A DNA stretch of 6,880 nt from Chloroflexota bacterium (lineage in GTDB: Bacteria > Chloroflexota > Dehalococcoidia > Lucifugimonadales > Lucifugimonadaceae): contig PASL01000015.1 of the NCBI GenBank assembly GCA_002712125.1, forward strand, positions 22,990 to 29,869. Reading direction: 5' to 3'. The position numbers and the translations under genes are program-made. The notes below the pieces were generated by a model that worked only from the letters and a program-made list of their open reading frames with translations, was not told the DNA's origin and made no database searches. Of this stretch, positions 1-6,646 are shown one piece after another. Position 1 is the stretch's first letter, and the number at the start of each line of letters is the position of its first letter.

Positions 1-783
1 GTTATACTCATTGGAGATAATCCTGCTTCAATATCTTATGTTAAAGGTAAGGAAAAAGCATGCAAAAATGTTGGAATTTTCACTCAAACTTTTAAAATGC
101 CTGCTGAATCAAACTTTGAAAGTATTTCTAAATTAATATTATCTCTCAATGCTAATAAAAGATTTCACGGCATATTATTGCAATTACCCTTACCAAAACA
201 CTTAGATTCTGAAAAATTAATAGAACTTATAGATCCACAAAAAGATGTAGATGGAATTACAAGTCAAAATGCAGGATTATTATTATTAGGAAACCCAAGA
301 TTTGTTCCCGCAACACCACTTGGAATTCAAAGAATTTTACTAGAAGAAAATATAAAGATTGATGGGGCTAAAATATTAGTTATTGGCCGAAGTAATTTGG
401 TTGGATTACCCTTGTCAATTTTATTACTTCAAAGAAAAGAGGGGGGAAATGCAACGGTAACTGTTGCTCACACACGTACAAAAAATATTAAAGAATTATC
501 ACTTGATTCCGATATCATCATTGTTGCTTCAGGAGTGCCTAATACACTGTCAGGCGCGATGGTTAACAAAGGTTCAATTGTTATAGACGTAGGTGTAAGT
601 AGAAAGCCAGATCAAACTAAAAAAACAGGTTATAAACTTGTTGGAGATGTTGATTTTGATGAAGTTTCCCAGATAGTTTCAAAAATTACTCCTGTCCCTG
701 GAGGGGTTGGTCCTATGACAATCGCTATGTTACTTAATAATGTATATCTAGCCACTACTTTTAGTCTGAAGAAAGCGAATTAG
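1..783 (+). CDS. folD: FolD, bifunctional methylenetetrahydrofolate dehydrogenase/cyclohydrolase (5' partial)
   Basis: A cytoplasmic enzyme that oxidises 5,10-methylene-THF to methenyl-THF with NAD(P)+ and hydrolyses it to 10-formyl-THF. The reading frame is open from base 1, so the gene begins before the window. From comparison with the usual ~290 residues, roughly 30-35 N-terminal residues are missing. In the 260 residues present, VILIGDNPAS opens the fragment. YVKGKEKA (13-20) carries the catalytic Lys of the YxxxK motif at 17, and QLPLP is at 61-65. KDVDGI lies near 81-86, PATPLG near 103-108 (most relatives have PCTPLG), and the nucleotide-binding GRSNLVG at 129-135. PVPGGVGPMT sits near the C-terminus. 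A few extra residues (KEGGNATVT, near 147-155) follow the Rossmann motif, a variation I recall in some FolD lineages. The product feeds the methylene-THF pool that the ThyX-like protein downstream would use. Identification is secure; the true start is not visible. Confidence 0.96.
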   Translation, partial: VILIGDNPASISYVKGKEKACKNVGIFTQTFKMPAESNFESISKLILSLNANKRFHGILLQLPLPKHLDSEKLIELIDPQKDVDGITSQNAGLLLLGNPRFVPATPLGIQRILLEENIKIDGAKILVIGRSNLVGLPLSILLLQRKEGGNATVTVAHTRTKNIKELSLDSDIIIVASGVPNTLSGAMVNKGSIVIDVGVSRKPDQTKKTGYKLVGDVDFDEVSQIVSKITPVPGGVGPMTIAMLLNNVYLATTFSLKKAN

Positions 784-805
784 AACTACTTTTTTTTCTT
801 TTTTT
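762..805 (+). terminator. Possible weak intrinsic terminator of folD
   Basis: A short imperfect stem can form between TAGTCT (762-767) and AGAACTA (782-788, one bulged A), enclosing a 14-base loop and containing the folD stop codon. It is followed by eight T (790-797), one C and seven more T (799-805). The T tract is the strongest part. The stem is short and AT-rich, so termination would be weak or partial. The gap to pdhA holds no gene. Confidence 0.35.
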
Positions 806-830
806 GAGATAAAATAATAATCAATTAACT

Positions 831-836
831 TATAAT
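831..836 (+). promoter_or_regulatory. Candidate -10 box of the pdh operon, placed for a leaderless transcript
   Basis: A perfect TATAAT ends eight bases before the pdhA ATG. A start site the usual ~7 bases downstream of the -10 would fall at about 843, so the mRNA would begin within a base or two of the start codon. The best upstream -35-like hexamer, TTGAGA at 804-809, is 21 bases away, longer than the usual 16-18, so the -35 is uncertain. In AT-rich DNA a chance TATAAT is possible, but the absence of any Shine-Dalgarno sequence before pdhA agrees with this reading. Confidence 0.45.
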
Positions 837-844
837 AAAATTAT

Positions 845-1894
845 ATGACTAGCAAACAAAAAATAGAAAAAAATAAATCATTTCATGATATCGATTCCAA
901 AAAATCTAGAAAATCTAACCCATCTATCAATTCTCTTGATATAAATGAACATTTAGAACTTTTTAGAAAAATGTATCTTATTAGACAATTCGAAAATGCT
1001 TGTGGCCAAAATTATGCCAATGGAAATATAAGAGGTTTTTTACATCTCTACTCTGGCCAAGAGGCTACTGGAGTTGGAGCGTTATCTTCACTTAAAGACT
1101 CTGATTATATAGTTACTCATTACAGAGATCATGGGCATGCATTGGCAAGAGGATTAGATGTTAATCGATCAATGGCTGAACTTTTTGGAAAAAAAACAGG
1201 ATTGTCCAAGGGTAAAGGTGGCTCAATGCATTTATTTGATGCTAGTAAAAAATTTATGGGTGGACATGCTATAGTGGGAGGACAATTACCCTTAGCAGCT
1301 GGACTATCTTTATCTCAACAGTATGAGAATAAAGATGGTATAACAATATGTTTTTTTGGTGATGGGTCTACAAACCAAGGTATTTATCATGAAACTTTAA
1401 ACTTAGCTGCTGTATGGAACCTTCCTATATTATTTTTCCTTGAAAATAACAAATATGGAATGGGATCTTCTATTGATAGAGTTAGAGCAGGAGGATTAGA
1501 TTTTTTCCCTGCGATGAATACATATGAAATACCTTCTATGGAAGTTGATGGAATGGATGTGCTTGCAGTTAAAGAAGCTACAGAAATAGCAAGAGAAAAA
1601 ATCTTAAAAGATAAAAAACCTTTTTTTATTGAATCAAAAACTTTTAGATTTGTGGGACATTCATATGCAGACGGGCAAAAATACAGAAATCAGGATGAGG
1701 TAACTATGTGGGAACAAAAAGATCCTATTATTGTATACCCAAAAAAGTTAATTGAATTGAAAATTACTACTAATCGTGAAATAAACAAAATCAAGTCAGA
1801 GGTTGATAATATCATCAGTGACGCTATAAAGTTTGCTAGTGAGAGTGAAGAACCAAGTTTGAACGAAATTTATGATGATATATTAGCCGAGTAA
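845..1894 (+). CDS. pdhA: Pyruvate dehydrogenase E1 component, alpha subunit
   Basis: The TPP-dependent half of E1, which decarboxylates pyruvate and, with E1-beta, passes the acetyl group to the lipoyl arm of E2. The protein has 349 residues, typical for the family. Residues 1-30 are a Lys/Ser-rich, probably flexible extension, and the E1-alpha fold starts near 31. Visible motifs are HYRDHGHAL (92-100), KGGSMHLFD (124-132), GGHAIVGGQLPLAAG (139-153), the TPP/Mg motif opening at GDG (172-174) and closing at NN (201-202), and the active-site loop GHSYADGQKYR (271-281). It is the first gene of a three-gene operon, four bases before pdhB. ATG 845 is the only reasonable start and has no Shine-Dalgarno sequence. 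Acetoin or branched-chain 2-oxoacid E1-alpha are related alternatives. The GGHAIVG segment and the partner genes favour pyruvate, but substrate is inferred, not proved. Confidence 0.9.
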   Translation: MTSKQKIEKNKSFHDIDSKKSRKSNPSINSLDINEHLELFRKMYLIRQFENACGQNYANGNIRGFLHLYSGQEATGVGALSSLKDSDYIVTHYRDHGHALARGLDVNRSMAELFGKKTGLSKGKGGSMHLFDASKKFMGGHAIVGGQLPLAAGLSLSQQYENKDGITICFFGDGSTNQGIYHETLNLAAVWNLPILFFLENNKYGMGSSIDRVRAGGLDFFPAMNTYEIPSMEVDGMDVLAVKEATEIAREKILKDKKPFFIESKTFRFVGHSYADGQKYRNQDEVTMWEQKDPIIVYPKKLIELKITTNREINKIKSEVDNIISDAIKFASESEEPSLNEIYDDILAE

Positions 1895-1898
1895 AATT

Positions 1899-2876
1899 AT
1901 GCCTGAGATAACAATAAGAGAAGCACTAAAAACCGCCCTTAATGAAGCAATGGAAAAAGATGAAAGAGTATTCATTATGGGAGAGGATATAGGTGAATAT
2001 GGTGGAGCATATGCGGTTACAGATGGATTTTTGAAAAAATTTGGTCCAAAAAGAATTAAAGATACTCCGATTTCTGAACAAGCATTCGTCGGGGCTGGAA
2101 TAGGTGCTGCAGTTGGAGGTTTAAGGCCTGTAATCGAATTAATGTCAATATCATTTTCATTAGTTGCTTTTGACCAAATCGTCAATATGGCTGGAAATAT
2201 TAGATATATGTCAGGTGGTCAAATTAGCGTTCCTATGGTTATTAGAGCTCCTACTGGAGCAGGTGTTCAATTGGCAGCAACTCACTCTCAAAGTTTTGAA
2301 ACATGGTTAGCTGAGGTTCCTGGTATTAAAGTGGTTTGTCCATCAAATTCATATGATGCTCTTGGTTTAATGCGAAGTGCGATTAAGGATAATAATCCTG
2401 TGATTTTTGCTGAGCCTGCTCTTTTATATGGTAGCAAATCAGACGTTCCGGATGAGTATTTTGAGGTAAATCTTGGAGATGCTAATGTTTTTAAAAAAGG
2501 TGATGATATAACTATAGTTACATATGGATATGGCTCAAAAGTTTTATCTGATGCTGCAAAAAAATTAGAATCTATTGGTATTAGTCCTGAATTAATCGAC
2601 CTTAGATCTCTAAATCCAATAGATTATGAAAAAATAATCCATTCAATTCAAAAAACCAACAGGTTAGTTTTGGTAGATACTGCTCGAAAAACTGGTGGGA
2701 TAATGTCTGAAATATCTGCAACCATTAATGAAAAAGCAGGTGAATGGCTTGATGGCCCTATAGTCAGAGTTGGCTCAAAGGATGTACCATGGCCTTATAA
2801 TAAAAGTTTAGAACAAGAAGTACTAACGGACTCAAATAATATATTAGAAATCATAAAATCAAATTATGGTATTTAA
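1899..2876 (+). CDS. pdhB: Pyruvate dehydrogenase E1 component, beta subunit
   Basis: The partner of E1-alpha in an alpha2-beta2 transketolase-like enzyme. It contributes the pyrimidine side of the TPP site and the C-terminal domain that docks on E2. At 325 residues it has the standard length. Visible landmarks are MPEITIREAL at the N-terminus, MGEDIGEYGGAY (27-38), DTPISEQAFVG (55-65) with Glu60 as the expected contact to the TPP aminopyrimidine, IRYMSGGQ (101-108), RAPTGAG (116-122), and THSQSFETW (128-136) with the conserved His129. The C-terminal swivel domain (about 200-325) includes ITIVTYG and DLRSLNPID. The start codon follows the pdhA stop by four bases with no clear Shine-Dalgarno sequence (only GAG at 1889-1891), so translational coupling to pdhA is likely. 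No key residue appears to be missing. Confidence 0.93.
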   Translation: MPEITIREALKTALNEAMEKDERVFIMGEDIGEYGGAYAVTDGFLKKFGPKRIKDTPISEQAFVGAGIGAAVGGLRPVIELMSISFSLVAFDQIVNMAGNIRYMSGGQISVPMVIRAPTGAGVQLAATHSQSFETWLAEVPGIKVVCPSNSYDALGLMRSAIKDNNPVIFAEPALLYGSKSDVPDEYFEVNLGDANVFKKGDDITIVTYGYGSKVLSDAAKKLESIGISPELIDLRSLNPIDYEKIIHSIQKTNRLVLVDTARKTGGIMSEISATINEKAGEWLDGPIVRVGSKDVPWPYNKSLEQEVLTDSNNILEIIKSNYGI

Positions 2877-2896
2877 TGGAATAAGTTTTATTTTCT

Positions 2897-2903
2897 AGGA
2901 GGG
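2897..2903 (+). promoter_or_regulatory. Strong ribosome binding site that sets a TTG start for pdhC
   Basis: AGGAGGG lies five bases before TTG 2909. It is the only near-perfect Shine-Dalgarno sequence in the window. It supports TTG as the real start of the E2 gene, since the lipoyl domain begins at once (ITEVTMPSMG) and the next in-frame ATG would cut into it. Confidence 0.88.
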
Positions 2904-2908
2904 AAAAA

Positions 2909-4171
2909 TTGATTACAGAAGTTACTATGCCTTCAATGGGGGCAGATATGACTGAAGGAACTATTGTTAAGTGGTTGTTTAATGAAGGAGACGATGTGAA
3001 TAAAGGGGATAAAATAGCTGAGGTTGAAACAGATAAAACCGTTGTAGAAATGGAAGCATATTCTAGTGGAAAACTAAGAAAAATATTAATATCAGAAGGT
3101 ACTATGGTTACTGTTGGTACTGTAATTGCATACATTGGGGATGAAAATGATGAGATTCCTGAAATTTCTTCAGAATCTCCTGGAAAACAGGAAATTGATG
3201 AGCCTTCAACGGAAATTCAAGTTGAAGATAATAACGTAGAACAAGTTGAAAAAATAGAAAAAGTAGAAGTTAATCAAACTGAAACAGTAAAAGTAAACAA
3301 TAATGATAATTCTCGTGTTAAAGCTTCCCCTATTGCTAGAAAATTGGCACTAGAGAAATCTATAAATATTGCAGACGTACCTGGTACAGGCCCAGGAGGC
3401 AGAATAACTAAGACTGATGTAGAGAATTATTCTCCTCAAAAAACTTTTGCACCCTCCAATTCTTCAAAGGCAATTTCTATTGATAGTTCAGATATTGATT
3501 TGAGTACAATGAGACAAGCTATTGCAAGAGTAACAGTTAAGTCAAAGTCAACTATACCTCATTATTATGTAACTCATGACATAAACATGACTGCAGCTAT
3601 GAGTTTTAGATCTCAAATGAATGAAATTCTTGCTGAAACGAACGAGAAAATCTCTGTAAATGATATGCTACTAAAGGCCGTTACTAATGCATTAATCAAG
3701 TATCCAAAATGGAATTCTTCTTACGATGAAAATAAACTTTCTGGAAACGCATCAATAAACCTTGGCGTTGCAATGGCACTTGAAGAAGGATTGATTGTTC
3801 CTGCTATTATGTCTGCAGAAAACATGTCATTATCTGAAATATCTCAATCAGTAAAAGACCTTAGTAATAGAGCTAGAGGTATTGGTGGTAACTTAACACA
3901 AGACGAATTGACAAAAGGGACTTTTGGTACTTCAAATCTAGGTATGTTTGGGACAAAAAGTTTTTCTGCTATTATTGTTCCTCCAAATGCAGGAATTATA
4001 GCTGTAGGAAAAGTTGAGCAAAAGCCTATAGTACAAAATGGAAATATTGTCATTGCCTCTATAATGAGTGCAAGTATGTCCGCTGATCATAGAGTTGGTG
4101 ATGGAGCAGAAGCAGCTATGTTCATGTCTGAAGTTCAGAGTAGTTTAGAAAATCCTCTGAAGTTAATATAA
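2909..4171 (+). CDS. pdhC: Dihydrolipoamide acetyltransferase (E2) of the pyruvate dehydrogenase complex
   Basis: The core of the complex, which carries the acetyl group on a lipoyl arm and transfers it to CoA. Domains in the 420 residues run in the order expected for E2. One lipoyl domain (1-78) has the ETDKTVVEME motif, with Lys43 the lipoylation site. A charged linker (about 80-135) follows. The peripheral-subunit-binding domain is at about 136-174 (ASPIARKLA, GTGPGGRI). A second short linker precedes the catalytic acyltransferase domain (about 197-420), which ends in SADHRVGDGAEAA with catalytic His394 and Asp398. The linker is rich in Glu, Val, Lys and Asn rather than the Ala/Pro-rich type common in proteobacterial E2s. 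Translation starts at TTG with a strong ribosome binding site. The gene lies 32 bases after pdhB. The E3 gene is not adjacent. A related branched-chain or acetoin E2 cannot be wholly excluded. Confidence 0.92.
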   Translation: MITEVTMPSMGADMTEGTIVKWLFNEGDDVNKGDKIAEVETDKTVVEMEAYSSGKLRKILISEGTMVTVGTVIAYIGDENDEIPEISSESPGKQEIDEPSTEIQVEDNNVEQVEKIEKVEVNQTETVKVNNNDNSRVKASPIARKLALEKSINIADVPGTGPGGRITKTDVENYSPQKTFAPSNSSKAISIDSSDIDLSTMRQAIARVTVKSKSTIPHYYVTHDINMTAAMSFRSQMNEILAETNEKISVNDMLLKAVTNALIKYPKWNSSYDENKLSGNASINLGVAMALEEGLIVPAIMSAENMSLSEISQSVKDLSNRARGIGGNLTQDELTKGTFGTSNLGMFGTKSFSAIIVPPNAGIIAVGKVEQKPIVQNGNIVIASIMSASMSADHRVGDGAEAAMFMSEVQSSLENPLKLI

Positions 4172-4192
4172 TTATTGAATAGATGGAATAAA

Positions 4193-5782
4193 ATGTATAA
4201 TCCAGAATCTTTTTCAAATCCAGAACGAAAAATTTTGGAAAATTATTTTACAAATATAGATCAACCCGTATTTGTTGTTATGAACTTGCCAGAAGTGGTA
4301 AAAGGTGCACTATTTGCTAGATATAGCCGTTCAGCAAAATCTCTAAGAAGATTATTTTTAGATGAGTTTGTAAATATTGATAATGGTACTCTAAAAAATA
4401 ATAAAGACTTTATGGTTGATATATCTAGGGCAGAAAAACTTTATGATAGAGTTTTTAGTGAATATGGTGATGATTCTGTAGCTCAACTTGGTGGTGCTCA
4501 TATAGCTTGTGAAAATGCATCTAATATTTTGACCAAAGTCCTTGAATGGGGGAGACTAGCATCATATTTAGAACAATCAACTCGATACATTTTTTATGAC
4601 AAAAAAGTTAATGAACAATATAGGTATGTTATTCCAAATGAAATATCATCACAAGACTTACCAGGCTATAAAAAAAATATGGATAAACTTTTTGATCAAT
4701 ATTCTTTACTAGTCCATCAGTTAGTAGATTTTTTCAAATCAAAATATCCTAAAAATGCAAGTGATTCAAATTTTATTTATAACTCTTCTATACGAGCAAA
4801 GGCTTGTGATGTTGCTAGAGGATTGCTTCCAGCATCAACATTTTCAAATGTAGGTATTTTTGCATCAGGTCAAGCTTATGAAAATATGATCATGAAAATG
4901 AATAGTCATCCACTTGCTGAAGTTAGAAGTTATTCTAACCTAATGTTAGCAGAATTAAGAAAAGTTATACCTTCTTTTCTTAAAAGAGTAGATCTGCCGG
5001 ATAGAGGATTATTATGGTCTAAATATTTTAGTGATATTAATCATAATATGGAAAAAATAGTAAATGATTATGGTAATAATTCTTCTACCAATCTCGAAGT
5101 TGACTTAATTGAATGGGATCATAATGCAGAAGATAAAATAATAGTTTCAGCTTTATACTCTTACACTAATAAAAGTGAAAGAGAATTGATAAAAATAGTT
5201 GACAAATTAAGTCAAAAAGAGAAAGAAAGAATTTTATATAAATATATTGGAGATAGAAATAATAGAAGACATAAACCTGGTAGAGCGATGGAACGTGCTT
5301 ATTATAGATTTGACATACTGTCAGATTTTGGTAGTTTCCGTGATCTTCAAAGACATCGGATGATGACTATTGAATGGCAAAAGCTAAGCACATTTAATGG
5401 ATTTTCTGTTCCTGATGTAATCGAGGAGATTGGTTATAAAGACAAATGGAAACAAACAATGTTAGAAATAGGAGAATATTTTGAAACGTTAGGTACTAAA
5501 TATGGTTTTCATGTAGCTCAATATGTAGTCCCTTTTTCATACAATATTAGATATTCAATGCAATTTAATGTCCGGGAAGCATACCATTTATTAGAACTTA
5601 GAACTGCCCCCCAAGGCCATCAAGATTATAGACGAGTTTGTCAAAAAATGCATGAACTAATTCTTAATAAAGCTGGGCATAAAATTTTAGCTAACTCTAT
5701 GAAATATGTTGATCATAACGCATATGATCTAGAGCGAATTGATGCTGAAAGAGCTGCTGAAAAAAGAAGAAGTAAAAAATAA
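4193..5782 (+). CDS. thyX: Tandem-domain FAD-dependent thymidylate synthase-like protein (ThyX family)
   Basis: ThyX makes dTMP from dUMP with methylene-THF, FAD and NADPH. Single-domain ThyX has about 220 residues; this protein has 529 and contains two ThyX-like halves. Half 1 (about 25-265) has GRLASYLEQSTRY (120-132), aligning with the RHRX7SxRY region but with Trp-Gly in place of Arg-His. It also has VARGLLP (207-213). Half 2 (about 300-500) has an intact RHR (387-389), but Lys397 where Ser is expected, plus VVPFSYNIRY, NVRE (459-462) and ELR (468-470). Each half alone thus lacks part of the canonical site. The C-terminal tail is basic. I chose ATG 4193, which has GGA five bases upstream and follows E2 by 21 bases. 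An in-frame TTG at 4175 would add six residues. It probably belongs to the pdh transcript. Membership of the ThyX superfamily is clear; catalytic activity is inferred. Confidence 0.82.
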   Translation: MYNPESFSNPERKILENYFTNIDQPVFVVMNLPEVVKGALFARYSRSAKSLRRLFLDEFVNIDNGTLKNNKDFMVDISRAEKLYDRVFSEYGDDSVAQLGGAHIACENASNILTKVLEWGRLASYLEQSTRYIFYDKKVNEQYRYVIPNEISSQDLPGYKKNMDKLFDQYSLLVHQLVDFFKSKYPKNASDSNFIYNSSIRAKACDVARGLLPASTFSNVGIFASGQAYENMIMKMNSHPLAEVRSYSNLMLAELRKVIPSFLKRVDLPDRGLLWSKYFSDINHNMEKIVNDYGNNSSTNLEVDLIEWDHNAEDKIIVSALYSYTNKSERELIKIVDKLSQKEKERILYKYIGDRNNRRHKPGRAMERAYYRFDILSDFGSFRDLQRHRMMTIEWQKLSTFNGFSVPDVIEEIGYKDKWKQTMLEIGEYFETLGTKYGFHVAQYVVPFSYNIRYSMQFNVREAYHLLELRTAPQGHQDYRRVCQKMHELILNKAGHKILANSMKYVDHNAYDLERIDAERAAEKRRSKK

Positions 5783-5786
5783 TAAT

Positions 5787-6515
5787 TTGATTGAGATAAA
5801 GAATATAAATTTCAATTTTCATGATGAAAAAATACTTTCGGATATAAATCTTAATATCTCACCAGGTGAATTTGTGTCTGTAATTGGACCATCTGGTTGT
5901 GGAAAAAGTACCCTATTAAACATAATTGCAGGTATAAATAAACCTAAAACAGGCGAAATTCTAGTTGAAGGAAAGGCGGTTAATGTAGGAGATAAAATTT
6001 CATATATGCAACAAAAAGATCTTTTATTACCATGGAGAAATGTAAGTAAAAATGCAGGCCTAGGTTTGGAGATTAAAGGTTTTTCTGAATCATTTATACA
6101 AGATAAAATATCTTTATATACTAAAGATTTTGGCCTAGAAAAATATCTAGATTATATGCCTCATGAACTTTCAGGTGGCTTAAGGCAAAGAGTTGCTTTT
6201 TTACGTGCAGTCATAGTAGATAATCCAATAATGCTTTTAGATGAACCTTTGGGCTCTCTTGACGCAATTACTAAATCTACTCTTCACGAGTGGCTAATGA
6301 AAGTATTTAGTAAATTTAGTAAAACAATTGTCATGGTTACTCATGATATAGATGAGGCTATTATATTAGCGAATCGAGTAGTTGTTATGGCCACTAATCC
6401 AGGAAGAATAATAAAAGAATATGTCGTTGATAGGTTGTTGGTAGATAATAGAGACATTACATCAAATTATTTTATTCAACTAAAAAAAGATATTATAAAA
6501 GATCTATCACTATAA
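5787..6515 (+). CDS. ABC transporter ATP-binding protein, NitT/TauT family, probably for a thiamine precursor
   Basis: The cytoplasmic ATPase of an importer, related to SsuB/TauB/ThiZ. In 242 residues the full motif set is present: Walker A GPSGCGKST (34-42), Q-loop with QQKDLLLPWRNV (75-86, typical of this subfamily), signature LSGGLRQR (128-135, Leu where relatives usually have Met), Walker B IMLLDEP (148-154), D-loop SLDA (157-160) and H-loop His186. The C-terminal ATNPGRI stretch is also typical. I chose TTG 5787, four bases after the thyX stop, because relatives begin at IEIKN. ATG 5742 would overlap thyX by 41 bases, and its extra residues look like out-of-frame thyX tail. The permease gene follows after a TPP riboswitch, which points to a thiamine-pyrimidine substrate (ThiXYZ-type). 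That substrate is inferred from context only. Confidence 0.9.
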   Translation: MIEIKNINFNFHDEKILSDINLNISPGEFVSVIGPSGCGKSTLLNIIAGINKPKTGEILVEGKAVNVGDKISYMQQKDLLLPWRNVSKNAGLGLEIKGFSESFIQDKISLYTKDFGLEKYLDYMPHELSGGLRQRVAFLRAVIVDNPIMLLDEPLGSLDAITKSTLHEWLMKVFSKFSKTIVMVTHDIDEAIILANRVVVMATNPGRIIKEYVVDRLLVDNRDITSNYFIQLKKDIIKDLSL

Positions 6516-6520
6516 TTTAT

Positions 6521-6549
6521 TTGTCATTGAAAATTTGATATTGTATAAT
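6521..6549 (+). promoter_or_regulatory. Sigma-70-type promoter of the riboswitch-permease transcript
   Basis: TTGTCA (6521-6526) and a perfect TATAAT (6544-6549) are separated by 17 bases, the ideal spacing. The predicted start, about 6556, is exactly where aptamer helix P1 can begin, so the RNA would open with the riboswitch and carry almost no extra leader. It begins six bases after the stop codon of the ATPase gene. Confidence 0.8.
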
Positions 6550-6555
6550 TTTTTA

Positions 6556-6646
6556 TAAACATGGGGAGCTCTTTAATAGCTGAGAGGGTAATATTTTTAC
6601 CGACCCTTATAGACCTGAACTAGATAATGCTAGCGTAGGAAATTTA
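6556..6646 (+). promoter_or_regulatory. TPP riboswitch (THI element)
   Basis: All conserved blocks of the thiamine pyrophosphate aptamer can be read. GGGGAGC (6563-6569) forms P2 with CCC (6604-6606). P3 is AGCT (6567-6570) with AGCT (6578-6581). GCTGAGA (6579-6585) is the pyrimidine-binding part. An optional hairpin GGTAA/TTACC (6587-6591/6597-6601) follows. P4 pairs CCT (6614-6616) with AGG (6637-6639). P5 pairs CTAG with CTAG (6620-6623/6630-6633) where most have CUGG/CCAG, so pairing is kept. The loop ATAATG (6624-6629) and GCGTAGGAA (6633-6641) are also conserved. A weak P1 can form from TAAA (6556-6559) and TTTA (6643-6646). There is no following terminator hairpin. High TPP should shut off translation of the permease. 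Confidence 0.96.
6637..6640 (+). promoter_or_regulatory. Permease ribosome binding site embedded in aptamer helix P4
   Basis: AGGA lies six bases before ATG 6647 and is the only Shine-Dalgarno candidate for the permease. Its AGG is the 3' strand of P4, paired with CCT at 6614-6616 when the aptamer folds. This implies direct occlusion of ribosome binding by the TPP-bound fold. Confidence 0.75.

Noticed and set aside
804..836. Complete promoter TTGAGA ... TATAAT before pdhA
   Set aside because: The spacer is 21 bases, too long for a standard sigma-70 promoter. Only the -10 box is kept as a candidate.
1883..2185. Minus-strand open frame of about 100 codons inside pdhB
   Set aside because: It is the antisense of the well-conserved E1-beta coding sequence. 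Its low-complexity Pro/Ser/Ala/Ile translation has no recognisable domain.
2851..3135. Minus-strand open frame across the pdhB-pdhC junction
   Set aside because: It is antisense to the lipoyl domain. The Val/Ser/Thr-rich translation is what reverse-complemented coding DNA gives, and no ribosome binding site is evident.
3844..4053. Minus-strand open frame of 69 codons in the E2 catalytic domain
   Set aside because: It is a shadow of the acyltransferase coding frame with no independent support.
845..4171. Acetoin dehydrogenase or branched-chain 2-oxoacid dehydrogenase instead of pyruvate dehydrogenase
   Set aside because: The families are close and cannot be separated with certainty by eye, but the E1-alpha GGHAIVG region, the E1-beta motifs and the absence of acetoin-specific or leucine-catabolism neighbours favour pyruvate dehydrogenase.
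5739..5786. Upstream start for the ATPase (TTG 5739 or ATG 5742) overlapping thyX
   Set aside because: The additional residues (Lys/Glu/Asn-rich) merely translate the thyX tail in another frame, and ATPases of this family begin at the IEIKN strand. TTG 5787 fits better, although ATG 5742 cannot be excluded without data.
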